A stretch of 64,000 nucleotides of DNA from a virus (IMGVR_UViG_3300032053_000002:1-64000), one strand, 5' to 3'. Counted from the stretch's first letter, positions 28,222 to 36,489 are shown. A program made the numbers and translations. Notes: generated by a model not told the origin, from the letters alone.

Positions 28222-28844
28222 TATCTAACTCCCGCCGCTTTAATACCTTTAGCCTTCTCGTCCGCCTTTTTTAATATACTTTTATAATTTTTGGATAAGT
28301 TCAGTATTACAGTATTAGGAACCGCTGACAAATTTAATGGTTCACCTTCCGGCCCGACCGTTGGTAAAAGTATTTTTTCTGGCACTTCTTGACTAACCAT
28401 TTGTTTTTTCGACGCAATTTCGTTTCCTCTCGATAAATTTTTAACTTGCGCAGGAAGAGTCGCAAGATTTTGAGTATTTAACCTTATTTCGGCTTGTTCG
28501 TTCATCGCACCCAAAACCATATCAGGCCGATATCCAGTTCCGGTAACAACCTCTTCCGCCGTTTTATTTAGTATGTCGTAAATAGTTCCTTTTTTAGTGA
28601 ACGGTTTTTTTATCAGAACAGGTTCTTTCGACTCGGCAATTTCTTCTTCTTGCAATATCTTGGTTAAAGAATAATTATTTTCTTCGCCGTTTCCGAGAAC
28701 ATTTTTGGAAGATTTTTCTAGAATCAAATGTAATTGTTTTTTAATCGTCTCTTTTATCAACGGGCGAATTTCTTCTAAAAACAATTTTCGTAATTCGTTT
28801 CTAACCACTTTGGAAATCATTAGTTCAAATTGTTTTTTATCCAT
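28221..28844 (-). CDS. Hypothetical helical protein of the baseplate region
   Basis: Start chosen at ATG 28844, which has GGAGGTG 8 nt upstream; a longer start at 28868 would add 8 residues and lacks a good site. About 207 residues. The N-terminal 60 form an amphipathic helix (QFELMISKVVRNELRKLFLEEIRPLIKETIKKQL), and the remainder is low in structure with many lysines. No recognised family. It overlaps the gp25-like gene by one base. It could be a baseplate chaperone or minor structural protein. Confidence 0.55.
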   Translation of the reverse strand: MDKKQFELMISKVVRNELRKLFLEEIRPLIKETIKKQLHLILEKSSKNVLGNGEENNYSLTKILQEEEIAESKEPVLIKKPFTKKGTIYDILNKTAEEVVTGTGYRPDMVLGAMNEQAEIRLNTQNLATLPAQVKNLSRGNEIASKKQMVSQEVPEKILLPTVGPEGEPLNLSAVPNTVILNLSKNYKSILKKADEKAKGIKAAGVR

Positions 28845-28846
28845 AG

Positions 28847-29236
28847 TTATTTCACCTCCGCAATCCATTTATTTATTTTTATAATTGCATCATCTACACT
28901 TTTCGCCCGAACTTTTCTAAATCTTTTCTTTGCGCCCATAAATTGATGGATCAACTCGATGTCCCCGTCGTTTTCAAAATGTAACTTTACATACCTAGAA
29001 TTATTTACGATACCATTTCCCCATTGGTCTTCTCTATCCAAAGAGAAATTTATTAAAATCGATACGTGACTTTCGCCACCTAATGTGGAATGATATACTT
29101 TAGCATACGGCGCATTTATCTTTTTCTGTAATTCTTCAACCGCACTATTTACCGTGGTAATGTCGAAAACTTTACTGTCGTTGGCTTCCATCAAAGAATT
29201 TTTTCTCAGTAGTTTTTGCCATTGCTTTAAATCCAT
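28847..29236 (-). CDS. Hypothetical protein
   Basis: 129 residues. A central alpha/beta segment (AKVYHSTLGGESHVSILINFSLD, NNSRYVKLHFENDGDIELIHQFM) is followed by a short basic tail (KRFRKVRAKSVDDAIIKINKWIAE). ATG at 29236 has a GGGAG sequence upstream. No family recognised. Located in the late operon between baseplate genes. Confidence 0.55.
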   Translation of the reverse strand: MDLKQWQKLLRKNSLMEANDSKVFDITTVNSAVEELQKKINAPYAKVYHSTLGGESHVSILINFSLDREDQWGNGIVNNSRYVKLHFENDGDIELIHQFMGAKKRFRKVRAKSVDDAIIKINKWIAEVK

Positions 29237-29300
29237 TCTATTTCTCCCATTCTTTTATTTCTATGAATTTGCAACCCAAGTATTCAACTATTTCTTGCTA

Positions 29301-29846
29301 TCATCCATATCCCCCCCATAAAAATGGTGTCGGAATCGGCGCACCAGACGGTGTGGGCACTAGCGCAGTCGTGATTCCCGATAATGTTGATAAATGTTGT
29401 CTAAAAAATTTTATTAAATTATTTATAAATTCACTCTTATTTTGCGTGCCGTCTTTTCGCATACTGAGTATCGGAATCGGAGTTCCCGGCGAAGTAACCA
29501 TATTGGAAACTACACCAACCGTTCCCGGTGGCGGAACTAACAGTGCTAAACTTGCACCACTCCAAAATTGTATCAGTCCATTAGAGATCCCAGTTCCCAT
29601 CAAAGTCGGCACCATTTCGCCCATCGTTAAATTTTTTAATTGTTTAAATAGCGTTTTCAACGCGCTCTTCAATCCGGGAGAGTTATACGATGTCACCATA
29701 TTTCCATACATCATATCCACTCCCATTAAAACGGCTATTTCGTATTGTGTCGCCAGAAAATCCGCTGCGTCGTCTTCCTTTTGGGCGACAAAATTGTCAA
29801 AATACATCTGTAAATTATTTCCAAAAGTGTTCCAGTTTATAGCCAC
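29301..29846 (-). CDS. Late-operon protein with conserved GLIQFW...PPPGT segment
   Basis: I choose GTG at 29846, which overlaps the upstream TAG as TAGTG and yields MAINWNTFGNNLQMYFDNF; an ATG at 29879 would add 11 residues but lacks a good ribosome-binding site. About 181 residues. The segments FLATQYEIAVLMG and GLIQFWSGASLALLVPPPGTVGVVSNMVTSPGTPIPI recur, as far as I recall, in virion proteins of large phages. Hydrophobic, proline- and glycine-rich. The role is probably in the baseplate or tail tube region. Ends in TGA. Confidence 0.6.
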   Translation of the reverse strand: MAINWNTFGNNLQMYFDNFVAQKEDDAADFLATQYEIAVLMGVDMMYGNMVTSYNSPGLKSALKTLFKQLKNLTMGEMVPTLMGTGISNGLIQFWSGASLALLVPPPGTVGVVSNMVTSPGTPIPILSMRKDGTQNKSEFINNLIKFFRQHLSTLSGITTALVPTPSGAPIPTPFLWGGYG

Positions 29847-30127
29847 TATCTTTTCCCATTTAAAAAATCGGTTTCGCATTGATCTAATTCTCGTTGAGTT
29901 TTTGGATCAACCTTCTTCAAATAATTCAGAAATTCAGAATAATCTTTTGGTAAATAAATCGTTGTCGGTGGGCGACCCGCGCTCGTTTTCAATGCATATT
30001 TCGGAAAAATTATTCCGTACGGGCTGCCGGTTTTATACTTAACGTTAATTGGTCTTATAAGTTTTTCCCAATCGGTTCCTTCGTTAATAATCGTCCGAAT
30101 CATTTCCCTAAGTTCTGATTTTTTCAT
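29846..30127 (-). CDS. Hypothetical protein
   Basis: 93 residues. The N-terminus MKKSELREMIRTIINEG is a short amphipathic helix of a type that starts many proteins in T4-like marine phages, sometimes linked to virion assembly. The rest is charged (YLPKDYSEFLNYLKKVDPKTQRELDQ). ATG at 30127 has GAGAG upstream. It stops with TAG overlapping the next GTG start. Confidence 0.5.
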   Translation of the reverse strand: MKKSELREMIRTIINEGTDWEKLIRPINVKYKTGSPYGIIFPKYALKTSAGRPPTTIYLPKDYSEFLNYLKKVDPKTQRELDQCETDFLNGKR

Positions 30128-30142
30128 TTTTATTTCTCTCTC

Positions 30143-31348
30143 TTATAATGTGTAATTTTGTTGAGACAATGCTTGTTCCAATTTCTGTTTTATGCTAATA
30201 AATTGCGAAGTGTTGATAGGTGGCCCGGAAGGCCCGGTTCCTGTTGGCACTGTTAACTTCGTAATCGCATCTATCAATTCTTCCAGCAATTTTTTTAATG
30301 TCGTTCCTAATACTACTTGCTCTTTTGCGTCTTTGCTACCCAAATAAATCTGGGGAGTGTTGACTATCACCTTATTGGAACTATTTATTATCGTTTCGCC
30401 GACGGCGTCTATCGTAAAAATTCCGGAACTGACTAAATTTATCGCCTTTTTGGCGAAACCCATTATCTCATTCTGTCTTGCATTTAAAACGACTCTGTCG
30501 CTATTAATAAATAGTTGATTGCCGATAAATGTTGGTGGTTTATTCGGATAAAACTGTAAATGAACATCCGAATCCAATGTCGCAGGATTAAACCCGATTT
30601 CTTCATCAGATGTAATCCACAATGAATTCGGGTCGTCATTTATATTTTCCTCTATCAGCGCTAAAAACTTATTCGGGACTTCCTCCGGATGCCCGACTTT
30701 TATTTTCATATTCGGAAGATGGGTTTTAGGATTCGAACCGAACTTAATTGACTGACCGAATCGCCCTTCGTAAATGATGTCACCTTCAAACGGTTTTATC
30801 GGTTTAATATTTTTATTGGTAGAAAATATTTTTCCTAAAGAAAATGCGGATTGATCGTTTTTTTTATTTGGAGACCCCGATGTAGAGATTTCGTTGTATT
30901 CTTTAGCACTTCCTTTCCCACCGCTACCTTTAGTCTGCAAAGACGGCAAGCTGACTCCGGGGTAAGAGTTTTCGTTTGGATTATTAAATATATTCATTCT
31001 CTGAGTATAATATAAATCTCCCAGATAATTTACTGCAATAACAACTTCGTGCACTAAAGGATAACTTTTAATATTGGAATCTAATGGTTTTGCGTAAGTT
31101 AAAACTTCCGAGCTCATCCCATTTTGACTGGTAACAAACCTAACTTTCGCCTTTCCTATGTCGCGATAATCTTTAAATTGCGGATGGTTTTCGTCCAGAA
31201 TAATATCGAGAACTTCCGCTGGCTCTAACTCGTAAAACTCTATTTGAGATGCATTTGCTCCACGACCTGGAGAAGATTCCGCCGACAGTAATCCGAACCG
31301 TTGATTGAATTGAGAAGACCCTTTGTTTTTTTCTTTATATATGGCCAC
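30143..31348 (-). CDS. Baseplate hub / central spike protein, gp5-like without lysozyme
   Basis: 401 residues. The N-terminal ~110 residues form an OB-type domain (EVLDIILDENHPQFKDYRDIGKAKVRF, YPLVHEVVIAVNYLGDLYYTQRMNIF), as in gp5/VgrG hubs. The motif FEGDIIYEGRFGQSIKFG and the repeating beta-strand region (LFINSDRVVLNARQNEIMGFAKKAINLVSSGIFTIDAVGETIINSSNKVIVNTPQIYLG) match the spike stem of large T4-like phages. No lysozyme domain is present between them, unlike T4 gp5. It should form the trimeric membrane-piercing spike. In the late operon with gp25- and gp6-like genes. Confidence 0.82.
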   Translation of the reverse strand: MAIYKEKNKGSSQFNQRFGLLSAESSPGRGANASQIEFYELEPAEVLDIILDENHPQFKDYRDIGKAKVRFVTSQNGMSSEVLTYAKPLDSNIKSYPLVHEVVIAVNYLGDLYYTQRMNIFNNPNENSYPGVSLPSLQTKGSGGKGSAKEYNEISTSGSPNKKNDQSAFSLGKIFSTNKNIKPIKPFEGDIIYEGRFGQSIKFGSNPKTHLPNMKIKVGHPEEVPNKFLALIEENINDDPNSLWITSDEEIGFNPATLDSDVHLQFYPNKPPTFIGNQLFINSDRVVLNARQNEIMGFAKKAINLVSSGIFTIDAVGETIINSSNKVIVNTPQIYLGSKDAKEQVVLGTTLKKLLEELIDAITKLTVPTGTGPSGPPINTSQFISIKQKLEQALSQQNYTL

Positions 31349-31350
31349 CG

Positions 31351-31788
31351 TTATTCTCCAGTACTACCACTAAATGAACTTGAAAACTCCGATTTAAATC
31401 TTTCAAGACTATCGCTTATCACTTTTAATTTTTTGTCTTCGTTTTTCTTTTCTTCTTCATAACTTTTTACTTCTGATAACAATTGTTCTTTCTCATGTTC
31501 TGTCAGCAACCCAACATCCGTAACACTCTTTTTATCTTCCCGAATTAACCTTTGAACTATATCCGCTAACTTAACCAGATGCTCATCATTTTTAACACCG
31601 ACTTCCAGATATTCTTTTATCAATGGAACTATTACCGCCGCGTCACTTAAATGTTTCACAAATGGCGTTAATTGTTTAATCAATTCGTTTATTTGCCCCT
31701 TTGTTTTAGAAGAATTTTTGTATATGTCCTCAAATAACCCGCTTAAACTTTTACCATTAAACAATTCGTATAATTTTTTATCGTCCAT
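31351..31788 (-). CDS. Hypothetical helical protein
   Basis: 145 residues, almost entirely helical and charged (SKTKGQINELIKQLTPFVKHLSDA, HEKEQLLSEVKSYEEEKKNEDKKLKVISDSLERF), ending in a short Ser/Gly tail. It is the first gene after a late promoter box (28 nt upstream) and starts the large late operon, 2 nt before the spike gene. No family recognised; a hub chaperone or tape-associated protein would fit the position. Confidence 0.6.
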   Translation of the reverse strand: MDDKKLYELFNGKSLSGLFEDIYKNSSKTKGQINELIKQLTPFVKHLSDAAVIVPLIKEYLEVGVKNDEHLVKLADIVQRLIREDKKSVTDVGLLTEHEKEQLLSEVKSYEEEKKNEDKKLKVISDSLERFKSEFSSSFSGSTGE

Positions 31789-31815
31789 ATTTAACTCCCT
31801 AAATCTGTATTCATT

Positions 31816-31825
31816 TATAAATATA
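31816..31825 (-). promoter_or_regulatory. Late-type promoter box TATATTTATA
   Basis: An exact minus-strand match 28 nt before the ATG at 31788. It would drive the structural operon down to the terminator at 14901, together with the internal late boxes. Confidence 0.65.
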
Positions 31826-31844
31826 AAAGTTTTCGTTTATTAAA

Positions 31845-31872
31845 TAAAAAAGGCCCGTATTTTAACGAGCCT
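31845..31872 (-). terminator. Intrinsic terminator after the late sigma factor gene
   Basis: Minus strand: AGGCTCGT / ACGGGCCT stem (one mismatch) with an AT loop, followed by TTTTTTATTT. It ends transcription about 55 nt past the sigma-factor stop and upstream of the late promoter at 31816. Confidence 0.8.
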
Positions 31873-31927
31873 GATTTATTTACCGAAACCATCTATGCAC
31901 TGGATGCTTCATAGTACCGGATTTCAG

Positions 31928-32641
31928 TCAAAGAAAGTCATCCAAACATTCATCAACGTCGAATATTCCAACAGTGTTATATTTATTCAGCAATATTTCG
32001 TTGTGTTCTTTCATCTTATTTACTACGGCGGTTATGTATTGCGTTCTAAGACCCGTCATTTCCCGTATTAAAAGATATAATGCTTTTTTATTATAATTTT
32101 CTATATTTTGCGACATTCTAAATAAATTTAAAACGGCATCCGCTATCATAATCTCCTGTCGTTTAGTGAAAACTTTGCTAAGATTGTTTTCCCAATATTC
32201 TATCATCAGTCGAACAAATTCCGGTATATCATCATTTGCTAATCGTTCTTGCGCTTCATCTACAATATCAACGGTATGGTCAGGATTAATCTGATCAATT
32301 CTTTGTTGAATTTTTTTATATTTGTATTGTTCGTTGTTTCCGAGTATTAAATAATTTTTCGCCAAAATGGAAAAATAAGAAAATGCTTTGCCTTTGTTTT
32401 GGTCGTATTTGTTTATATTTAAAACTAAAAAGGATACCACGTCAAATTGTAAGTTTTCTTCCACTTCTTTAAAATATGGGAATTTGAATCTGTTGATAAC
32501 GTTTTCGGCCAATTTATTAAACGATTTCGATATTTTGTTTTTATAAATATTCGATTTAACTTTTACGCAAGTTTCTGTATTATAAGAAACTATTGCGTCC
32601 TCGGTTTCCTGAGTAAAATAATTTTTATTTTTCAAATCCAC
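31928..32641 (-). CDS. Late transcription sigma factor, gp55-like
   Basis: 237 residues, GTG start at 32641 with GGGGGAG just upstream. Sequence landmarks are YFTQETEDAIVSYNTET near the N-terminus, LAENVINRFKF, and EENLQFDVVSFLVLNINKYDQNKGKAFSYFSILAKNYLI. The last corresponds to a sigma region 2 helix and is very like the late sigma gp55 family of T4-type phages. A C-terminal helical region (ALYLLIREMTGLRTQYITAVVNKMKEHN) could be the region 4 equivalent. It should direct host RNA polymerase to the late boxes TATATTTATA found in this window. Ends at a strong terminator. Confidence 0.82.
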   Translation of the reverse strand: MDLKNKNYFTQETEDAIVSYNTETCVKVKSNIYKNKISKSFNKLAENVINRFKFPYFKEVEENLQFDVVSFLVLNINKYDQNKGKAFSYFSILAKNYLILGNNEQYKYKKIQQRIDQINPDHTVDIVDEAQERLANDDIPEFVRLMIEYWENNLSKVFTKRQEIMIADAVLNLFRMSQNIENYNKKALYLLIREMTGLRTQYITAVVNKMKEHNEILLNKYNTVGIFDVDECLDDFL

Positions 32642-32752
32642 GTCTCCCCCAATCCAAGAATGCGCATATTATTATAGTCGCGTATGTTAAAAATATTATT
32701 AAGGAGAGTTTAAGGTTTAAAGTTATCGGTGTGTTAAAAGTTTAAAATTTAT

Positions 32753-33166
32753 TTATGGTGTAGATTGTGAGCCTTTTTGTATATCTTCTATTTCTATATT
32801 AGGATTTTTCCGTTTCAATATTCTTTTTTTAATTTCTCGCTCCCGAGCATACATCACAGGCGAAAGAATTTCCTGTTTTTCTTTTTCCCCTTCTTCGATA
32901 ATTCCGTATACAGACAACCTTTTCAGTATAGAATACATCGCCTGATAAAAAAATCCGACTTCGTCATCGGATCTAAAAGTTCCGGCAGCATCTATGTTAT
33001 TCAATTCCTGGTCTACTGTTTGAACTGTTTTTGCAAATCCGTCAATCCACGTTTCATATGTTTCAATGTAATCTTCATATCGTATGACCTGTAAATACAG
33101 ATTCTTAATAACAAATGCCATTATTATAATACACAAAAATAAAAATAATATAATAAAAAGTTCCAT
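32753..33166 (-). CDS. Membrane-anchored conserved phage protein
   Basis: Start chosen at ATG 33166, directly after the HD-domain gene's stop; earlier Met codons lie inside that gene. 137 residues. The N-terminal segment MELFIILFLFLCIIIMAFVI is one transmembrane helix. The cytoplasmic part contains YETWIDGFAKTVQTVDQELNNIDAAGTFRSDDEVGFFYQAM, a pattern I recall from small membrane proteins of T4-like phages, followed by basic helices. Function unknown. It overlaps no other gene and sits between the HD-domain gene and the sigma factor. Confidence 0.7.
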   Translation of the reverse strand: MELFIILFLFLCIIIMAFVIKNLYLQVIRYEDYIETYETWIDGFAKTVQTVDQELNNIDAAGTFRSDDEVGFFYQAMYSILKRLSVYGIIEEGEKEKQEILSPVMYAREREIKKRILKRKNPNIEIEDIQKGSQSTP

Positions 33167-33170
33167 ATTG

Positions 33171-33980
33171 TTATTCTTCCATTTTTTTATCATTATTAAA
33201 TTCGCCGAATATCTTATTAAAGTCATCAATCGAAAGCGCATTTGGTTCGGCGCTCTTAAATGATTGTTCCAATGTTTTTTTCGGCTTATTTACTTTCTTT
33301 TGATATGTGTCGCCATTTATTCCTTTCAGGAATTTTTGCCCATCCAGACTATTCTCCCACTCATAATATTCCTTCTTAAACGCCATCATATCCGCCCAAT
33401 GCGCAATATATGGGAGCATCGATCTTAATCTATATTTTGGTTCGTATGTAACAAGGTATGCTTTATTGCCTTCGTCGTAAAGACCATCGTGGAGTTTTAT
33501 AGATACAAATTCATTTTCAGTCATTTTTATCCCGAAATGTTGTAATAAAAATATTGACCTATCCTGAGTTTTCATATATGGTAGTTCCTCAGTAAAATCA
33601 AATTGTGTTCCCTTTTTAATTTTCCAATCATCCGTCGCAGGAATATAATACTCGTAATCCAAATTCCCTATTTTCCCCAGGTCATGATTCAACGTAACAA
33701 AGTTTAATTCCTCGTCGGTATAATTCTTGACTCCGCTAAACGAACTCCACAAGTCAGAGACCTTTTTTCCCGCCTCAATAACATTCAGAACGTGATATAC
33801 ATATCCACCCACGAAACACGAGTGAAAGTTGACTCTATTCGATGCTGGCGACAAGGCGACTCTCTCTGAAAAGGTATCGTATAGTTTCAATAACCTTTCT
33901 CGTCTTTCGCCGTTAAATGTGTTATCAATAAAGTTAATTATTCGTTGATAATTATCTTGTATTTGTTGTTCGGTTAACAT
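33171..33980 (-). CDS. HD-domain phosphohydrolase-like protein
   Basis: 269 residues. Metal-binding motifs of the HD superfamily are visible: NFHSCFVGGYVYHVLNV (first His), FVTLNHDLGKIGN (the HD pair), SIKLHDGLYDE and IAHWADMMA (later His/Asp). Phage relatives are usually annotated as HD-domain hydrolases of unknown substrate; nucleotides or nucleic-acid ends are candidates. A GGAACT-N17-TATAAA promoter lies upstream. The C-terminus (NALSIDDFNKIFGEFNNDKKMEE) may be a short peptide ligand. Confidence 0.75.
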   Translation of the reverse strand: MLTEQQIQDNYQRIINFIDNTFNGERRERLLKLYDTFSERVALSPASNRVNFHSCFVGGYVYHVLNVIEAGKKVSDLWSSFSGVKNYTDEELNFVTLNHDLGKIGNLDYEYYIPATDDWKIKKGTQFDFTEELPYMKTQDRSIFLLQHFGIKMTENEFVSIKLHDGLYDEGNKAYLVTYEPKYRLRSMLPYIAHWADMMAFKKEYYEWENSLDGQKFLKGINGDTYQKKVNKPKKTLEQSFKSAEPNALSIDDFNKIFGEFNNDKKMEE

Positions 33981-34014
33981 AAATGCCTCTTCCCTTTTTA
34001 ATCGACTTTAATTA

Positions 34015-34043
34015 TTTATACTAAAAAAAAGGAATAAAGTTCC
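34015..34043 (-). promoter_or_regulatory. GGAACT-N17-TATAAA promoter
   Basis: Minus strand: GGAACT (34043-34038), 17-nt spacer, TATAAA (34020-34015), 35 nt before the HD-domain gene ATG. A weaker late-like box (TATATTTATT) lies just upstream at about 34053-34062. Confidence 0.65.
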
Positions 34044-34082
34044 CTAATATACAATAAATATAAATATTTAAATAATTAAAAT

Positions 34083-34106
34083 AAAAAAGGGCAGTTAATG
34101 CCCTTT
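34083..34106 (-). terminator. Intrinsic terminator
   Basis: Minus strand: AAAGGGCA / TGCCCTTT stem followed by TTTTTTATTTT. It ends the transcript of the gene at 34115-34876. Confidence 0.85.
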
Positions 34107-34114
34107 GAAATTCG

Positions 34115-34876
34115 TTATCCTTTGTTTTCCAGTCGTTTCTTATACTTCACATATACTTTGTTCAGTGCGTCAGCCTGTTTTTGAGTAAAAATGTTTTTAT
34201 TAACCGCTCCATTATAAACACTCAACACAAACCAGTATGCGGAAAATCTTGGTGCGGCGGGGTGAGTTATTCCATCCACTTTGCAAACCAAATCCAATAT
34301 CATCTTTATTTTTGGAATGGTAACTTCAGTAAAATGTTTTAAATGGTCGCCGAACTTGGAAACGTCGCCATGTTTAGTCATAAACCTATCGCGAACTCGA
34401 ACCAGCGCGTTTACCATATTTATCGTAAATGGACGACTCCCAGTATCGAGAATGGCTTTCATATCGCGAACAAAACTATTTGCGGAAAGATAATTTTCCG
34501 GTAAACCATTCGTCCAATCAATCAGGTTTTTATATTTGATAGCGTATTCGGCTTTTCTACGGCTAGCGGCTGCGTCTTCTTTAAGTTGTTTTATACTGGT
34601 CGATGCGGAATTATATCCGGCCCAACGAGTTCCCAACACTAAAGTCAGGCAATCCATACCGATTTCATGTTTTATCGCCTTACCTATCGTATCAGACGCG
34701 CTTCCAAACCCATCAATCACGGCGACATACTGAAGATTATTACCGCAAAATTCGCACTTGGTCGCTTTATTGTGACGATGAAGCGAATCGTAACATTCGT
34801 TTAACTTGAAATCGTACTTACCGGCAAGTTCTTTTATGTCGGTGTGCCAGCGTTTTGAAACATTATTCTTATTCAT
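34115..34876 (-). CDS. Hypothetical protein with a CxxC zinc-knuckle-like motif
   Basis: 253 residues. Near residue 37 is CEFCGNNLQYVAVIDG, a possible half zinc site, followed by a conserved-looking IGMDCLTLVLGTRWAGY. The remainder is helical and basic. I recognise no catalytic motif. It is a single-gene transcription unit between an early-type promoter (TTGACT-N17-TATATT, 34904-34932) and a terminator, which suggests regulated early expression, perhaps a host-takeover protein; that is inference from context. Confidence 0.65.
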   Translation of the reverse strand: MNKNNVSKRWHTDIKELAGKYDFKLNECYDSLHRHNKATKCEFCGNNLQYVAVIDGFGSASDTIGKAIKHEIGMDCLTLVLGTRWAGYNSASTSIKQLKEDAAASRRKAEYAIKYKNLIDWTNGLPENYLSANSFVRDMKAILDTGSRPFTINMVNALVRVRDRFMTKHGDVSKFGDHLKHFTEVTIPKIKMILDLVCKVDGITHPAAPRFSAYWFVLSVYNGAVNKNIFTQKQADALNKVYVKYKKRLENKG

Positions 34877-34903
34877 ACTTTAAAACCTTTTTATTATCAA
34901 TAT

Positions 34904-34932
34904 AATATAACCAAAAGAAACGTTTCAGTCAA
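34904..34932 (-). promoter_or_regulatory. Early-type promoter TTGACT-N17-TATATT
   Basis: Minus strand: TTGACT (34932-34927), 17-nt spacer, TATATT (34909-34904), 28 nt before ATG 34876. An imperfect palindrome GGTGTAC-AAGT-GTTCACC (34959-34976) is centred near -70, where two other early promoters carry CRP-like sites. Confidence 0.8.
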
Positions 34933-34978
34933 CTGGTATTTTCAACTATCTTTGGAATGGTGTACAAGTGTTCACCTA

Positions 34979-35680
34979 CTAGCCGGGGTTCTTCTGGTCG
35001 TAAAATTCCTTTAGCACCGCATAATACACTTCCGAATCAATTTTATACATCAGAACGTTCCGATAAAAAAAGGATTTTTGCCCAGGAGTCAGCAAGATGT
35101 CTATCCACTGAGTATACCGTTCATTCATAGTATCTCTGACCTGATAAATCCCATCATAACTTCCACTCGGAGTTCCCTTGATTAAAACGAAATCTCCGAA
35201 TCGTATGTCGCCGCCCCATCTCTTGAGCAAGTCTCTGGACAATGCAACATAGTGATAATCACCGGCAGTTTTTATATCAAATACCGTTCCGTCGGCGGTA
35301 ATATTTGGAGTGTCATCCGTTTGTGATTTAAGTGGGTGATAACCGGTCAATTTCGTTTTATAAACTTTTTCGCTGAACAGATGCTTAACGAAATGTTTAA
35401 CCTGCTCTTTCTTGTCGTACATATTATTTATAACCGAATCTTGTTCCTGTGAATAATGCGCTAACTCAGCATATTTGTTTTTCAGTTCGCCGTACATAAG
35501 TTGTTTTTCATACAACTCGTTTTTCAACACTGCACCCTGAGCGACCATAAATAAAAATAAAATAAAAAAAATTCCAAGTACAAATTTCATCATATCAATA
35601 TCCGTCAAACTTTTATACCATGTCCTAATTAAACAAATTTTACTTAGAAAATAGTATTCAATTTTGGCAAATGCGTTCAT
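34979..35680 (-). CDS. Membrane-anchored 3D-domain protein (MltA-type beta-barrel)
   Basis: 233 residues. A hydrophobic segment at ~30-50 (MMKFVLGIFFILFLFMVAQGAVL) acts as signal anchor, followed by a coiled stretch. Residues ~110-210 hold a 3D domain: TGYHPLKSQTDDTPNITADGTVFDI, HYVALSRDLLKRWGGDIRFGDFVLIKG, YDGIYQVRDTMNERYTQWIDILL, with the three conserved aspartates. Such domains occur in lytic transglycosylases and peptidoglycan-active phage proteins. It may act on the cell wall during lysis. The true start could be Met 29/30. No promoter box recognised directly upstream. Confidence 0.75.
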   Translation of the reverse strand: MNAFAKIEYYFLSKICLIRTWYKSLTDIDMMKFVLGIFFILFLFMVAQGAVLKNELYEKQLMYGELKNKYAELAHYSQEQDSVINNMYDKKEQVKHFVKHLFSEKVYKTKLTGYHPLKSQTDDTPNITADGTVFDIKTAGDYHYVALSRDLLKRWGGDIRFGDFVLIKGTPSGSYDGIYQVRDTMNERYTQWIDILLTPGQKSFFYRNVLMYKIDSEVYYAVLKEFYDQKNPG

Positions 35681-35765
35681 TCTAACTCTCCCGAAGCAAT
35701 TAAACTTACCAACAACTAAAAAACGGCAAAAAAATAGGCATCATAACGGATTAAAACCTGTATCT

Positions 35766-35796
35766 TCGCCTCTTTTGGCGACGTGCTGACTTGCAC
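35766..35796 (-). other. Two adjacent small hairpins in an intergenic RNA region
   Basis: In the 132-nt gap between the genes at 35680 and 35813 two short stems sit side by side: TCGCC/GGCGA with a 6-nt loop and GTGC/GCAC with a 6-nt loop. No T-run follows on the minus strand, so a simple terminator is unlikely. A structured leader or processing site is possible. Confidence 0.4.
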
Positions 35797-35812
35797 CAAT
35801 GATGTCTACCTG

Positions 35813-36118
35813 TTAGTCTATGCGTCCCTGACTATTAACTATCTTTACTATTTCGCGAACCTCGTTTTTTTCTCTTTTCCTTTTTCTTCTCCTATTCATT
35901 TTTTTTTCATACAACATTAATCTGCATATTCCGTGATGGTCACAAGAAACGGAATGATGATGTTTAAAAAACCCATATCCATTTCCATCATTTTCATCTG
36001 ACGTATAAAGAGTTCTATTTTCGTCTTCGTCTTTTTTATACGCCCAATACCAGCCCATTATTTTCCACAATTTTCGCCGAGAATCTAATTTAGCTTTTTC
36101 TTTTGGTCGTAGTCTCAA
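35813..36118 (-). CDS. Basic hypothetical protein
   Basis: 101 residues, strongly basic at both ends (RLRPKEKAKLDSRRKLW, NRRRKRKREKNEVREIVK), with a His/Cys cluster in the middle (FKHHHSVSCDHHGICRL) that could bind a metal. The ATG lies only 23 nt downstream of the tmRNA 3' end on the same strand, so it is probably co-transcribed with the tmRNA. No family recognised; nucleic-acid binding is plausible from composition. Confidence 0.55.
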   Translation of the reverse strand: MRLRPKEKAKLDSRRKLWKIMGWYWAYKKDEDENRTLYTSDENDGNGYGFFKHHHSVSCDHHGICRLMLYEKKMNRRRKRKREKNEVREIVKIVNSQGRID

Positions 36119-36140
36119 TCAATTCTCCCAATACAATTAG

Positions 36141-36489
36141 TGGAGTCGGCGGGGAATCGAACCCCGCGTCCGAAATAGTTCCAAAATCAACATCTACAAT
36201 TATAGTTTGTTTTTATTTTATATCGCGAAAACAAACAAAACATGATAACAACTTTCTTTTAATTCTATGTTGTGAAAGAATGGAGGCCTGACCGAATGGT
36301 CATTCCGGCTACCAGTTGATATGACACCGCTTTTCCCACTATCAACGTCATGGAGCGATGGCGACTTAAATAGTTTTAAGCCGCGTAGGCAAGTGAATAG
36401 TTGCCATTTATTTTTGTTTTTGGTTTTTAACGTCACCCCGACGAATTGCAGTTAATCTTCTACCTACCCCGTCGAATCCGTGCGACCCC
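36141..36489 (-). ncRNA. ssrA: Phage-encoded transfer-messenger RNA (tmRNA)
   Basis: The 5' end GGGGTCG (36489-36483) pairs over 7 bp with CGACTCC at the 3' end, including the G-U pair seen in E. coli tmRNA. Next comes GGATTCGACGGGG, the hallmark of the tmRNA 5' domain (E. coli: CTGGATTCGACGGG). The 3' domain reads AACTATTTCGGACGCGGGG then TTCGATT, matching E. coli GGAATTTCGGACGCGGG plus T-loop. The discriminator is A; CCA is not encoded. An internal frame around 36390-36365 encodes the tag GNYSLAYAA followed by TAA, with resume codon probably GGC after an A-rich stretch. The tag ends in Ala-Ala as needed for ClpXP recognition. Length is about 349 nt. A coding sequence overlaps its 5' end. 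Confidence 0.93.
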
